The notes: generated from the letters alone by a model not told the origin. A stretch of 64,000 nt of DNA from Rhodococcus sp. BP22 (GCF_014281965.1 NZ_JACFTB010000003.1:186001-250000); one strand, 5' to 3'. Counted from the first letter of the stretch, positions 1 through 8,527 are shown. Numbers and translations are program-made.

Positions 1-590
1 TGGATCGATACAGCGACGTACGCGGATACACCTCGCAGAACGAGTTCAGGCTCGAGGTGCTCGCGTCGGACTCCGACCCTGCTGTGTCGGAAGCATTCAG
101 CGGCAGCGACTACGATCGCACCGTCGATCTGCTCGAAAAGTTCTACAGCATCGTCCTGACCGATTGCGGTACCGGTTTGATGCACTCCGCAATGGACAGC
201 ATCCTGTCCGGTTCCGACTCACTGGTCGTGGTCAGTTCCAGCTCGGTCGACGGCGCTCGGAGTGCGTCGGCCACCCTCGATTGGCTCGACGCACACGGCT
301 ACCGAGATCTCGTTCGATCCTCGGTAGCCGTCGTCAATGCCGTGCGGCCGCGAGCGGGGAAAGTCGATCTTACGAAGGTTGTAGAGCACTTTGCGCAACG
401 GTGCAGGCAGGTCGTGCTCGTGCCCTTCGACCCGCACCTGGAAGAGGGAGCGGAGATCGATCTCGGTCGACTCAAACCCAAGACTCGGTTCGCTCTGCTG
501 GAATTGGCTGCTGCCGTAGCCGCTGACTTCCCCAGTAGTCGACCGGACGCCGCTCGCGCGGAAGATCGGACAAGAACAGCCCGCTCCTGA
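1..590 (+). CDS. MinD/ParA-like P-loop ATPase, C-terminal part (5' end outside window)
   Basis: The reading frame is open from base 3 to the TGA at 588-590 (195 residues) with no start in the window, so only the C-terminal part is present. The segment VLTDCGTGLMH followed by SDSLVVVSSSSVDGARSA is typical of the MinD/ParA ATPase core, in which a conserved Asp follows a hydrophobic strand and the next strand reads out regulator-type substitutions. The later strand VVLVPFDPHLEEG also fits this fold. The Walker A motif would lie upstream of the window and cannot be checked. Actinobacterial members act in chromosome or cargo positioning or accompany type VII secretion genes; which applies here cannot be decided. 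The family call is reasonably safe, the role is not. Confidence 0.7.
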   Translation, partial: DRYSDVRGYTSQNEFRLEVLASDSDPAVSEAFSGSDYDRTVDLLEKFYSIVLTDCGTGLMHSAMDSILSGSDSLVVVSSSSVDGARSASATLDWLDAHGYRDLVRSSVAVVNAVRPRAGKVDLTKVVEHFAQRCRQVVLVPFDPHLEEGAEIDLGRLKPKTRFALLELAAAVAADFPSSRPDAARAEDRTRTARS

Positions 591-600
591 GGAGCGGGCT
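578..600 (+). terminator. Hairpin whose loop is the stop codon of the MinD-like gene
   Basis: AGCCCGCTCC (578-587) pairs perfectly with GGAGCGGGCT (591-600), and the three-base loop is the TGA stop codon. There is no U-tract, so termination may be weak or factor-assisted. It could also protect the 3' end of the mRNA. Confidence 0.6.
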
Positions 601-639
601 GCAGACAGAGGCGCGAGGACGGTTTACCCGTCTCGCTCG

Positions 640-840
640 TTACTCTGGTTGATCTTGTTTCCCCGAATCCTGACCATCGGTGCCCGAGCGTCGAGTATCG
701 CGATTCATCTTCCACAGGAATTCCGGGTCGTCGTCAGGCCCGATCACCTTGCCTGCGGGTTCCTGCATCGTCGGACCGAACGCCTTCCAGAACAAGACGA
801 TCACTGCTACCAAACCGATCATCGCCAAAAGATAGATCAT
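640..840 (-). CDS. Small single-pass membrane protein (66 aa), unknown function
   Basis: I chose the ATG at 840 because GAGGAGGT lies five bases upstream; the longer frame from 888 has no comparable site and would run through a strong hairpin. The protein begins with one hydrophobic segment (about residues 2-20, IYLLAMIGLVAVIVLFWKAF) followed by a charged, polar tail of about 45 residues rich in Asp, Arg, Gly and Gln. This suggests an N-terminal membrane anchor with a short soluble tail. It lies downstream of bldC on the same strand, separated by a hairpin at 864-899. I do not recognise a family. The strong ribosome binding site supports it as a real gene. Confidence 0.6.
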   Translation of the reverse strand: MIYLLAMIGLVAVIVLFWKAFGPTMQEPAGKVIGPDDDPEFLWKMNRDTRRSGTDGQDSGKQDQPE

Positions 841-863
841 GTCGCACCTCCTCATAAGAGGGT

Positions 864-899
864 AGCCGCGTGGGGATGTCATGTGCACCCCACGCGGCT
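864..899 (-). terminator. Strong hairpin between bldC and the small membrane protein gene
   Basis: AGCCGCGTGGGG (864-875) and CCCCACGCGGCT (888-899) form a perfect 12-bp stem with a 12-base loop. It lies in the minus-strand transcript after bldC and 24 bases before the next start codon. It is a likely terminator or attenuator for read-through; no U-tract follows. Confidence 0.6.
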
Positions 900-940
900 C
901 GCAGTTTCCTGAGAATCGCCTCTCCTGTGTGAGCGGCGGG

Positions 941-1153
941 CTATCTGTGTCCGGCCTCCGTGGTCAGCGAGGTCAGCAAAGCCATGACCTCGGACTCGCG
1001 GAAACGGCGGTGGCCCCCGGGCGTCCGAAGTGATCCGAGCCGTCCTGCGTGTGCCCATCGGGTCACAGTCTTGGGATCGACATGAAAGAGCGCCGCTACC
1101 TGCCCCGGTGTGAGCAGTGAATCCTGAGCCTTGTGCAGAGTTGGTGCGCTCAT
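941..1153 (-). CDS. bldC: BldC-type MerR-like DNA-binding protein
   Basis: A 70-residue protein consisting of one winged helix-turn-helix of the MerR/excisionase type. The segments VAALFHVDPKTVTRWA and LRTPGGHRRFRESEV are the hallmarks of BldC, the small developmental regulator of Streptomyces that binds direct repeats cooperatively; its length (68 aa in Streptomyces) fits. AGGAGG lies about ten bases upstream of the ATG, which supports this start. Unlike true MerR proteins it has no effector domain or dimerisation coiled coil. In non-sporulating actinobacteria the role is less clear, perhaps a nucleoid-associated or stress regulator. It is divergent from the DUF4229-cds1 pair, so it could control that pair or itself through the shared upstream region. 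Confidence 0.85.
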   Translation of the reverse strand: MSAPTLHKAQDSLLTPGQVAALFHVDPKTVTRWAHAGRLGSLRTPGGHRRFRESEVMALLTSLTTEAGHR

Positions 1154-1472
1154 CTTCTCGTGTCCTCCTGCGTGCTGAATCGCATGTGATCGATCGCTGA
1201 TGTGTCCGGTACTGCTGGTGTGTCTTCACCCCGACGTGGTCCTCGGTGAAGCAAGACCCGCCCTCATAGGGTGTGAATCCCGAATCGGGATCCGCCCACG
1301 AGGACCTGCGTTCTCGTCCGATCGGTCGAGCACGCGTGGTGTACGAGACCCATGGTTACATCCAGACCCCTAGGTACTCGACTGACCTAAAGTTGGTAAA
1401 GGGGAGGTAATGGACAAATCGGATAAGTCAGGCGGCATCGAGATGGGTTGTTCCGAGCGGTAGCCTGGGGTC
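1154..1472. other. Intergenic region between bldC and the DUF4229 gene
   Basis: This 319-base region separates divergent genes and must hold both promoters. It contains a 15-base palindrome (1277-1291, arms ATCCCGA and TCGGGAT around a central A) and a possible 17-codon leader ORF at 1410-1463 behind GGGGAGG. I cannot place the promoter boxes with confidence. Confidence 0.4.
1277..1291. promoter_or_regulatory. 15-base palindrome, candidate operator
   Basis: ATCCCGA-A-TCGGGAT is a perfect 7+7 inverted repeat about 125 bases upstream of bldC and about 180 bases upstream of the DUF4229 gene. No known regulator consensus was recognised. Its role as a protein-binding site is inferred from symmetry and position only. 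Confidence 0.35.
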
Positions 1473-1793
1473 GTGACCGAAAGCAACACGCCCCCCGCGC
1501 CCACCGCAACAAAGGGTCAGCTGTTCCGTGACGTAGCTCTTTACACCGGAGCACGCTTGTTGCTCGTCATCGTCATCGCCGCCGCCATCTTCGGAATCGG
1601 GCTCATCTTCGGCGTCGAGGTGCCCATACTCGTCGCCGCGGTATTCGGAGTACTGATCGCCCTGCCGCTGTCACTGCTGCTGTTCAAGTCGCTTCGCATA
1701 CGAGTCAACGTGTCGATCGCCGGAGTGGACGAGGGACGCAGACAAGCGCGCGCAGATCTGCAATCGAAGCTGCGCGGAGAAGACGGCCGTTGA
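1473..1793 (+). CDS. DUF4229 family membrane protein
   Basis: This 106-residue protein starts at a GTG. It has a polar N-terminus rich in Pro and Thr, then two hydrophobic segments (about residues 27-48 and 52-70, with [19 protein letters not shown]) and a basic, polar C-terminal tail ending in [19 protein letters not shown]. This layout matches the actinobacterial DUF4229 family, two-pass proteins of unknown function. The stop overlaps the start of cds1 by one base (TGATG), so the two genes are very probably translated together. I cannot infer a function beyond membrane location. Confidence 0.75.
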   Translation: MTESNTPPAPTATKGQLFRDVALYTGARLLLVIVIAAAIFGIGLIFGVEVPILVAAVFGVLIALPLSLLLFKSLRIRVNVSIAGVDEGRRQARADLQSKLRGEDGR

Positions 1794-2881
1794 TGACCCG
1801 CATCGTCGATCACTCGGCGTCGCGTGAATGGGTCGACAACGCAGTCCGGCTGATCGACGCCGACGCCCAACGCAGTGCCGACACCCATCTCCTGCGCTAC
1901 CCACTGCCGGCCGCCTGGAACGTCCAGCTCTACCTCAAAGACGAGTCCACGCACATCACCGGAAGCCTCAAGCACCGGCTTGCCCGCTCACTGTTCCTCT
2001 ACTCGATCTGCAACGGTTGGATCACCGAGAACACCACCGTCGTCGAAGCATCCTCCGGATCGACAGCAGTCAGTGAGGCATACTTCGCGCGCCTACTCGG
2101 CCTGCGCTTCGTCGCCGTCATGCCGCGCAGCACCAGCCCCGCCAAAATTGCGCTCATCGAAACCCACGGCGGCCGATGTCACTTCGTCGACGACCCAGCC
2201 GCGATGTACACCGAAGCACACCGACTCGCCGCCGAACCCGACACGCACTACATGGACCAATTCACCCACGCCGAACGCGCAACCGACTGGCGCGGAAACA
2301 ACAACATCGCCGAATCCATCTTCGACCAACTCACCCGCGAAGAGTCACCCATACCCACCTGGGTCGTCGTAGGAGCAGGGACCGGCGGCACCAGCGCCAC
2401 CATCGGCCGCTACATCCGATACCGACGACACGCCACACGATTGGCCGTCGTGGACCCGGAGAACTCCGCCTTCATCGGAGGCTACGAAAGCGGAAGCGCC
2501 GACTTCGAGACCGACAAACCATCGCGCATCGAAGGAATTGGACGTACACGAATCGAACCATCCTTCGTCGGACAGGTCATCGATCGCATGATCGCCGTAC
2601 CCGACGCAGCATCCGTCGCCGCCACCAGACACACATCCACAGTTCTCGGAAAGCGCGTCGGCGGATCGACCGGAACCAACATGTGGGGTGCCTTCGGGCT
2701 CATCTCCGACATGATCTCCGCCGGCAACCACGGCAGTGTCGTGACAGTGCTGTGCGACGGCGGAGAACGCTACGCCGACACCTACTTCGACGACAGCTGG
2801 GTCGCCGATCAAGGAATGGACCTGACCGGCCCGACAACGGTCCTAGAGAACTTCCTCAAAACCGGAGAATTCGCACCCTGA
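1793..2881 (+). CDS. cds1: PLP-dependent cysteine synthase-fold enzyme, Cds1-like L-cysteine desulfhydrase
   Basis: The 362-residue protein has the fold-type II PLP enzyme core. The motif [10 protein letters not shown] carries the PLP lysine (Lys60), [15 protein letters not shown] is the substrate-binding loop, and [14 protein letters not shown] is the phosphate-binding loop. Among cysteine-synthase-like proteins, the SxKHR context and the long C-terminal part resemble M. tuberculosis Cds1 (Rv3684), which degrades L-cysteine to sulfide, pyruvate and ammonia, rather than CysK or CysM. The ATG at 1793 overlaps the upstream stop codon; a TTG one codon earlier is less likely. The assignment to desulfhydrase rather than another beta-replacement enzyme is inference from family resemblance. 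Confidence 0.7.
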   Translation: MTRIVDHSASREWVDNAVRLIDADAQRSADTHLLRYPLPAAWNVQLYLKDESTHITGSLKHRLARSLFLYSICNGWITENTTVVEASSGSTAVSEAYFARLLGLRFVAVMPRSTSPAKIALIETHGGRCHFVDDPAAMYTEAHRLAAEPDTHYMDQFTHAERATDWRGNNNIAESIFDQLTREESPIPTWVVVGAGTGGTSATIGRYIRYRRHATRLAVVDPENSAFIGGYESGSADFETDKPSRIEGIGRTRIEPSFVGQVIDRMIAVPDAASVAATRHTSTVLGKRVGGSTGTNMWGAFGLISDMISAGNHGSVVTVLCDGGERYADTYFDDSWVADQGMDLTGPTTVLENFLKTGEFAP

Positions 2882-2889
2882 ACTCCCAG

Positions 2890-2943
2890 TTCCGCAGGCT
2901 CTACTCCCGCCCATCTGGGTCGTTCCGCAGGCTCTACTCCCGC
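2890..2943. repeat. Two 21-base direct repeats of a dispersed family
   Basis: TTCCGCAGGCTCTACTCCCGC occurs at 2890-2910 and 2923-2943, 33 bases apart. The second copy supplies the stop codon and last codons of the minus-strand gene that ends at 2934. The reverse complement closely resembles the repeat at 25513-25613 (common core AGCCTGCGGA preceded by GCGGGAG). The core is nearly palindromic. Confidence 0.8.
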
Positions 2944-3236
2944 ATCAACACGAACGACGCCGCTGCCGTCGCCGCCGCCACCGAGCCCACCGCAGGCCAG
3001 GCGCCGATCTTCTTCGCCAACGGGTGCGAGGCCCCGAAACCCACGAGATAGGTCGCCAGGAGCGCACTGGCGACCTTCGGGCCAGAGGACGCATTCCATG
3101 AGACGGTGCACGCGACACCTGCCGCCGCGAGGACAGCGCCTCCAAGTTGCCGGTTCTTGGTCTTCCGTGCCACCGCGAAACCACCGAGGAGTCCACCAGC
3201 CGCGAGTGCCGACGTTGCAATCGTATTCAGAGCCAT
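2934..3236 (-). CDS. Small membrane protein with about three hydrophobic segments, unknown function
   Basis: I start this gene at the ATG at 3236 (MALNTIATSALAAGG), giving 100 residues; the longer frame to 3398 would overlap pepN and has an arginine-rich, non-protein-like N-terminus. The protein is rich in Ala and Gly, with hydrophobic stretches around residues 5-22, 32-47, 54-66 and 80-95 separated by basic loops such as ARKTKNRQ. This suggests a small integral membrane protein. It lies 49 bases downstream of pepN on the same strand and may be cotranscribed. The final codons and the TAG stop lie inside a dispersed repeat. No family was recognised. Confidence 0.55.
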   Translation of the reverse strand: MALNTIATSALAAGGLLGGFAVARKTKNRQLGGAVLAAAGVACTVSWNASSGPKVASALLATYLVGFGASHPLAKKIGAWPAVGSVAAATAAASFVLMRE

Positions 3237-3285
3237 ACCCCCGACAATAGTGCCGAAGGGTGCCGCACGCCGCATACGAGGTCGG

Positions 3286-5742
3286 TCAGGACTCCGCCGC
3301 CTCACGCACCCGAATTGCCCGGGCCAGGTGGTCCCGCTGTTCGATGACGAGCCTGCGAAGCGCCGCCGGCGCCCACTCGTGAGCAGCGAGCCACGCATCG
3401 GCGTCCTCGGTGCTCTGCTGCTGCGGGAACAATCCGATGACGAGCCTCCTGGCGATCTCGATACTTCGCCTGGCCCAGAGGTCCGAGATCACCTCGAAGT
3501 AGCGAGAGTCGAAGGGCGCCAACACATCACGTCGCCCACCGGCACGGAAACCGGACACCGTTGCGTCGACGGCGTCGTTGGACAGGTCGTCGGAGTCCAT
3601 CAACGCCGACCACGCAGCCGACTTCGCTTCGGAAGTAGGTCTGGCCGAGATCGCGGCGCGATACGAATTGCGGCTGGAAGCCGATGCGTCCAAGGTTAAT
3701 TCGGCATCGATCGCGTCCTTGTCGGCGCGACCGGAGGCGCTGAGCGCGCGCATCAGCAACCACCGCTGCTGTGGATCGAGGTCGAGGCCCTCGAGGGGTA
3801 GGGTGCCGTCGAGTAGTCCGAAGATGTCCTCGGCCCTGGAATCGGAGTTCTGGGCCGCCGCGCCGACCGCGCGTAGCCACACTACTTGCGCATCGCTTCC
3901 GGCGTCGGCCGACATCAGTTGAGACCAGCACGTGTCCAACCAGAGTCGATCAGCATCCTGACCGTCCGGAAGGTAGTGATCGATCGCGTACTGGGCATTG
4001 GCGAGAACAGCCTCCAGAATGCCGACCTTGCTCTCCGACGGCGCGAACCGCGAGACCAGGTCGAAGAACTTCGTCGGTGCGAATTCTGCGTCCCGTGTCG
4101 CGTTCCACAGTGCCGACCAGATCAACCCCCGAGCCAAGGGATCGACAATTCGGTCCAGTGAGCCGGCGATAGTGACAAGGGACTTCGCGTCCAGTCGAAC
4201 CTTGGCGTATGTCAGGTCGTCATCGTTGAGGAGAACCAATGCGGCACTGGGCAATTCGATGGGGGTACTCGCATCGACGATATCGATCTCGCGACGCCCC
4301 GTCCGAACGAGATTGCCGTCGGCATCCGCGTCGTAGAGTCCGATGGCCAGGCGATGCGGGCGTGGATCGGTCTGCTCGACGCTTGTGCCGGTGTAGGAGA
4401 GCGTCGATACGCCGCTGGTCTGTAGCCAGGCGGTAGCCCAGCTGTCCAGATTTCTCCCGGAGGCGGCGGAGGCATGAGTCAGCAGATCTGCCAGTGTCGT
4501 GTTGCCGAAGGCGAACTCGGCGAAATACCTTCGCGAGGCCTCGAAGAAAGCCTCGTCTCCGACGTATGCTGCCAGTTGTTTGAGCACGCTGGCGCCTTTG
4601 GCGTAGGTGATGCCGTCGAAGTTCAGTTTGGCAGCTTCGAGGTCGGTGATGTCGGCGACGATGGGGTGGGTCGTCGGGAGTTGGTCCTGCAGATATGCCC
4701 AGGCCTTACGCTTGTTCGCGAAACTGACCCAGGCGTCGGTGAAGCGCGTTGCGTTCGCGGAGGCGAATGCGCCCATGAAGTCGGCGAAGGATTCTTTCAG
4801 CCACAGGTCATCCCACCACTCCATGGTCACGAGATCGCCGAACCACATGTGCGCCATTTCGTGCAGAATCGTGTTGGCGCGAGCTTCGTACTGGGCATCT
4901 GTTGCAGCGGAACGGAATACGTAGGACTCGGTGAAAGTGACCAGGCCCGGATTCTCCATTGCACCGAGGTTGTACTCCGGAACGAAAATCTGATCGTATT
5001 TGCCGAACGGATACGGGTATCGGAATTTGTCGTGGAAGAAGTCGAGCCCCCGACGAGTGATATCGAAGATGTCCTCGGGGTCGAAGTAGTCGGCGAGAGA
5101 AGCTCTGCACAGTGCGCCGAGCTCCACGGTGAGATCGTCTCGAGTCCAGGATGATTCGGATCGGTGATAGGGACCTGCGGCGACGGCGGTGATATATGTC
5201 GAAATAGGCAAGGTGGGGGCGAAGGTCACCGTATCTCCTGTGCGGATTCCAGTCCGGTTGGAGAGAACTTCCCAGCCCGACGGCGCGGTGACCACAAAGG
5301 TGAACGGCGCCTTCATATCGGGCTGTTCGAAATTCGCGAACACGCGTCGGGCGTCGGCCGGTTCGAATTGGGTGTAGAGATATACCTCGTCGTCGACAGG
5401 GTCGACGAAACGGTGAAGACCCTCACCGGACCGGCTGTAGCGAGCCAGCGCGTCGACGACGAGCGTGTTTGTCGAGGCCAAACCCACGAGCTGAATGCGT
5501 GCCCCGTCGTAGACCACGGGAATGTCGACGTCGTTGAGCCTGAGCGATTTTACTTCCGCGCCGATGAAGTCGATCCAGGTCGCCGGTGTGGACGCGTCGA
5601 ACGTGATGGTGGTGCGAGAGGTAAACGTGTCGGCGTCGGCGTCGGTTGCACCGAGTAGGTCCAGCTCGATCCGATACGAGACATCGGTGATGTGTCGCGA
5701 GCGACGGCGTGTCTCGGTACGGGTGAGGTTCGCAGTGTTCAC
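3286..5742 (-). CDS. pepN: Aminopeptidase N (M1 zinc metallopeptidase)
   Basis: The 818-residue protein is a full-length M1 aminopeptidase, which removes N-terminal amino acids from peptides in the cytoplasm. The exopeptidase motif GAMEN is at about residues 260-264 and the zinc site HEMAH at 294-298, followed after 18 residues by the third ligand in WLKESFADF (Glu317). The N-terminal beta domain and the C-terminal ERAP1-like helical domain (from about residue 500) are both present. I chose the GTG at 5742 (VNTANLTRTE), which matches the start of mycobacterial PepN (NLTR near the N-terminus); the frame continues upstream to 5805 without similarity. It is divergent from the holin-like gene at 5818. 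Confidence 0.93.
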   Translation of the reverse strand: MNTANLTRTETRRRSRHITDVSYRIELDLLGATDADADTFTSRTTITFDASTPATWIDFIGAEVKSLRLNDVDIPVVYDGARIQLVGLASTNTLVVDALARYSRSGEGLHRFVDPVDDEVYLYTQFEPADARRVFANFEQPDMKAPFTFVVTAPSGWEVLSNRTGIRTGDTVTFAPTLPISTYITAVAAGPYHRSESSWTRDDLTVELGALCRASLADYFDPEDIFDITRRGLDFFHDKFRYPYPFGKYDQIFVPEYNLGAMENPGLVTFTESYVFRSAATDAQYEARANTILHEMAHMWFGDLVTMEWWDDLWLKESFADFMGAFASANATRFTDAWVSFANKRKAWAYLQDQLPTTHPIVADITDLEAAKLNFDGITYAKGASVLKQLAAYVGDEAFFEASRRYFAEFAFGNTTLADLLTHASAASGRNLDSWATAWLQTSGVSTLSYTGTSVEQTDPRPHRLAIGLYDADADGNLVRTGRREIDIVDASTPIELPSAALVLLNDDDLTYAKVRLDAKSLVTIAGSLDRIVDPLARGLIWSALWNATRDAEFAPTKFFDLVSRFAPSESKVGILEAVLANAQYAIDHYLPDGQDADRLWLDTCWSQLMSADAGSDAQVVWLRAVGAAAQNSDSRAEDIFGLLDGTLPLEGLDLDPQQRWLLMRALSASGRADKDAIDAELTLDASASSRNSYRAAISARPTSEAKSAAWSALMDSDDLSNDAVDATVSGFRAGGRRDVLAPFDSRYFEVISDLWARRSIEIARRLVIGLFPQQQSTEDADAWLAAHEWAPAALRRLVIEQRDHLARAIRVREAAES

Positions 5743-5817
5743 CTGTCGAGCGTAAGCCGCTCGACAGTGCTGCGGGTGGGCACACCCGTCGCCGCTGCGC
5801 CGCATAGTCTTGTGCGC

Positions 5818-6198
5818 ATGACATTTCTGGTACGGCTCGTTATCAACGCTCTTGCGATCTGGTTGGCTGCGCAGTGGGTCGGTGGCATCGAACTCGCGAG
5901 CTCAGGCCGTGGAACAGGATGGGATTTGATCGTCCTGGCGGGTATTGCAGCGGTCTTCACCATCGTCAATGCGTTCATCAAGCCGATGGTGAAACTGCTG
6001 TCGCTTCCCCTGGTCATTTTGACGCTCGGATTGTTCACCCTCGTCATCAACGCGCTGATGCTGCTCCTCACCGCTTGGATTTCCTCGGTGACCGATTACG
6101 GCTTGGCGATTGCCGGCTTCGGTGCAGCATTCTGGGGCGCACTCATCATTTCGATCGTCAACTTCCTGCTCGGCGCGTTCGTGCCCGAGAATCGCTGA
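5818..6198 (+). CDS. Phage-holin-like (PF04020 type) four-helix membrane protein
   Basis: A 126-residue hydrophobic protein with four predicted membrane segments (about residues 3-20, 35-55, 60-85 and 95-120). The segments FTIVNAFIKPMVKLLSLPL and ILTLGLFTLVINALML are signatures of the family named phage holin family 4 (YvlD-like). Chromosomal members are not lysis proteins; some belong to envelope-stress systems, but the true function is unknown. It starts at an ATG 75 bases from the divergent pepN start, and its stop lies four bases from the convergent menA stop. There are no phage genes nearby. Confidence 0.8.
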   Translation: MTFLVRLVINALAIWLAAQWVGGIELASSGRGTGWDLIVLAGIAAVFTIVNAFIKPMVKLLSLPLVILTLGLFTLVINALMLLLTAWISSVTDYGLAIAGFGAAFWGALIISIVNFLLGAFVPENR

Positions 6199-6202
6199 CG
6201 GT

Positions 6203-7072
6203 CTACGCCAACGCCAATGCGGCTCCGGTCGTCAAGCCCCACACCAGCATCGCCAGACCGGAGTCGCGAAGCGCCGGGATGAGTGCGAATCCCGTCGCAC
6301 CCGTACGTACCGGCGTGTTTGCGCGTGCTGCCAGCGGCAACGCGAGCAGCGCGAGCAGCGCCCACGGCGTACGCGCGACGAGCGCGACCGTCACCGCGAA
6401 CGGAACGATCATCAGTGCAAGGTGGAGCAGGCGGGTGCGGGAGTCACCCAGTCGCACAGCGAGTGTGTGTTTTCCGGAGTCCGGATCGGTGTCGATGTCA
6501 CGAAGGTTGTTGGCGACGAGCACAGCGCTCGAGAAAGATCCGACTGCGACGGCCGCGACCACGCCAACCCAGTCGACCCGACCCGCCTGCACGAACTGGG
6601 TACCGAGAACCGCAACGAGGCCGAAGAATACGAAGACCGCTACCTCACCCAAGCCGCTGTATCCGTAGGGCTTCTTGCCGCCGGTGTAGAACCATGCACC
6701 CGCGATGCAGACAACGCCGACGAGGATGAGCCACCATGCGCTGGTCACCGCCAACGCGATCCCGGCAACGCCGCCCACTACGAAACATCCGACGGCAGCA
6801 GCCTTGACGGAACCGGGCGAGGCAACCTTCGACCCGACGAGCCGGAGCGGGCCGACGCGTTCGTCGTCGGTTCCACGGATGCCGTCGGAGTAGTCGTTGG
6901 CGTAGTTGACACCGATGATGAGCGCCAGCGATACGACGAGCGCGAGCAGCGCCTTCCACCACACTGCGTCACCGAGTGACGCCGCTGCACCTGTTCCGAC
7001 GAGAACGGGCGCAATAGCGTTGGGCAACGTGCGCGGGCGTGCGCCTTCGATCCATTGAGCAGTGGTGGCCAT
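6203..7072 (-). CDS. menA: 1,4-dihydroxy-2-naphthoate polyprenyltransferase (MenA)
   Basis: This 289-residue UbiA-family membrane enzyme attaches the polyprenyl chain to DHNA to give demethylmenaquinone. The prenyl-diphosphate/Mg binding motif is visible as [20 protein letters not shown], and the second Asp-rich region as [20 protein letters not shown]. About eight to nine hydrophobic segments follow a short N-terminus ([19 protein letters not shown]). I start at the ATG at 7072; an ATG six codons upstream (7090) is possible, and neither has a strong ribosome binding site. The other men genes lie from 14.7 kb onwards, so menA is separated from them by the catabolic block. Confidence 0.93.
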   Translation of the reverse strand: MATTAQWIEGARPRTLPNAIAPVLVGTGAAASLGDAVWWKALLALVVSLALIIGVNYANDYSDGIRGTDDERVGPLRLVGSKVASPGSVKAAAVGCFVVGGVAGIALAVTSAWWLILVGVVCIAGAWFYTGGKKPYGYSGLGEVAVFVFFGLVAVLGTQFVQAGRVDWVGVVAAVAVGSFSSAVLVANNLRDIDTDPDSGKHTLAVRLGDSRTRLLHLALMIVPFAVTVALVARTPWALLALLALPLAARANTPVRTGATGFALIPALRDSGLAMLVWGLTTGAALALA

Positions 7073-7112
7073 GCTGTGATCTTTGCGCATCGCCGTCGTA
7101 GATCTCCTCGGA

Positions 7113-7131
7113 GGGCCGAGTAACACGGCCC
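7113..7131 (-). terminator. Short hairpin after the Hsp70-like gene
   Basis: GGGCCG (7113-7118) and CGGCCC (7126-7131) form a 6-bp GC stem with a 7-base loop just after the stop codon of the Hsp70-like gene on the minus strand. There is no clear U-tract. It is a weak terminator candidate before menA. Confidence 0.35.
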
Positions 7132-7135
7132 AGAA

Positions 7136-8422
7136 TCAGGGAAGAGGCAGACGAGGCAACTCGGGCAGCTGAAATTTCGGCAGCTGAAGCGGCGGCAGCT
7201 GGAACTGCCGCGGAGGGGGCGGGGCGGGTGGGGCTTCGGGGGTCTCATCGGTGCTGCGATCGGGCACGTACCGAGTTTCGGTGGTCGAAGCAACAGGCGG
7301 CGCAGTGGTCGTAACGGGCGCCGCATCCGCCGTCGGAACCACGACCGTGGTGGTTACCGCTGTCTTGGGCAAGGGCGTCGTGGTGGCCTCGGCGGTGGGT
7401 TTCTCGGCGGTGGGTTTCTCGACGGCGGTGTCCTGGGTTCCGGTCAGCGACGGCTCCTCCCCGGCGCCGGGCCACAGCATCCAGGTGAAGAAGCTCAATG
7501 CGGCGAGGGTGGGAAGTCCGAAACGTACGAGCGGGGTCAACAGTGATGTGACGCTCCAGCGTGAGGCTCCGGATTCGGCTGTCTGCTGCTGGTCCACCCG
7601 GGCTGCGTACAGCGCTGCACCGCGAGCACTGATCAACTCCGGATCGCCGGGTACGACAACGGGAATCCGGAGATATCGCTCTAGTACCTCTTTCAGCAGG
7701 GGAATTCTCGCGCCGCCACCGATCGCGACCACCACCTCGGGCGGAATCTCGGACATCTCGGCGAGATCGCGGAGGGCGATTGCCGAGTGCTCGGCCGCTC
7801 GCATGATCTGCAGTTCGAACATGTGACGATCCAGCAGTCGAAATGCGCCGTCCGAAGTCTGTGTCGCCTCGTGTGTGGACAGTGCTTCCTTGATCTCACA
7901 ACTGAATTCCAACAGAGCGTGTTCTTCGGATTCAGTGCGTGGTATCGCAAGAATGTCGAGGGTGAGGAGATGATCTCGCACAGCGCGATCGAGGACTTCG
8001 CCGCTCATCTCGGATGTTCGAGTCGCGGCGTAGACCGTTCCGCTGTCGATATCTGCGACGGTCATCTCGAGACCGGTAGCCCCGAGGTCGTAGAGCACGA
8101 CGGTGCGATACCGGAATTCGGGGTCCGCTCTCAGCTGTTCGAGAGTGCCCGCAACCTCCGAGATCACGCGTACCTCCGACACGTACTCCTCGACCAGCGC
8201 CGCCTTCAACGCGGCACTGTAGCCGGGGTCGGGGAAGGCGACGCCGAGAGAATGCGGAGCGTCCGGCCGGTCGACAACGGCCCGGATAGCGTGCGCGACG
8301 TCCTCGGCATCGGGCGTCGGACCGGCGGTGGGGAACCATTCGGTGGAGAACGACCGGCCGTCGACGGTGCGGACTGCTCGAATGCCACTGGCACCCATCG
8401 ATATGCCGACTGCTGAATCCAT
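7136..8422 (-). CDS. Membrane-anchored Hsp70/actin-fold ATPase with proline-rich tail
   Basis: This 428-residue protein has an N-terminal actin/Hsp70-type nucleotide-binding region: VGISMGASGIRAVRTVDG (phosphate 1), VVLYDLGATGLEMTVADI (phosphate 2) and VVVAIGGGARIPLLKEV (adenosine motif). No Hsp70 substrate-binding domain follows. Instead there is one membrane segment near residues 298-315 (VRFGLPTLAALSFFTWMLW) and about 110 residues rich in Thr, Ala, Glu and Pro, including EKPTAE repeats, a PPAPPPPR stretch and repeated QLP/ELP units at the end. The ATPase should be cytoplasmic and the tail outside the membrane. Mycobacteriales carry several such Hsp70-like proteins of unknown role; the layout suggests coupling of a cytoplasmic ATPase to the cell wall. 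Confidence 0.75.
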   Translation of the reverse strand: MDSAVGISMGASGIRAVRTVDGRSFSTEWFPTAGPTPDAEDVAHAIRAVVDRPDAPHSLGVAFPDPGYSAALKAALVEEYVSEVRVISEVAGTLEQLRADPEFRYRTVVLYDLGATGLEMTVADIDSGTVYAATRTSEMSGEVLDRAVRDHLLTLDILAIPRTESEEHALLEFSCEIKEALSTHEATQTSDGAFRLLDRHMFELQIMRAAEHSAIALRDLAEMSEIPPEVVVAIGGGARIPLLKEVLERYLRIPVVVPGDPELISARGAALYAARVDQQQTAESGASRWSVTSLLTPLVRFGLPTLAALSFFTWMLWPGAGEEPSLTGTQDTAVEKPTAEKPTAEATTTPLPKTAVTTTVVVPTADAAPVTTTAPPVASTTETRYVPDRSTDETPEAPPAPPPPRQFQLPPLQLPKFQLPELPRLPLP

Positions 8423-8527
8423 CGCTCTCGTGGCTTCCTTCCCTTATCGGCGGCGGCACACCTGTAGAACTTCCGTGTGAGCCTACCGTGTAAGGGTCGG
8501 TTTTCCGGTCGATAACAGACCTTTGAT

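Noticed and set aside
2176..3051. 291-codon plus-strand frame inside cds1
   Set aside because: Arg/His-rich shadow frame of the cysteine desulfhydrase-like gene; composition is not protein-like.
5818..6198. Prophage, because of the holin-like protein
   Set aside because: The family is widespread on chromosomes and there are no other phage genes, integrase or attachment sites nearby.
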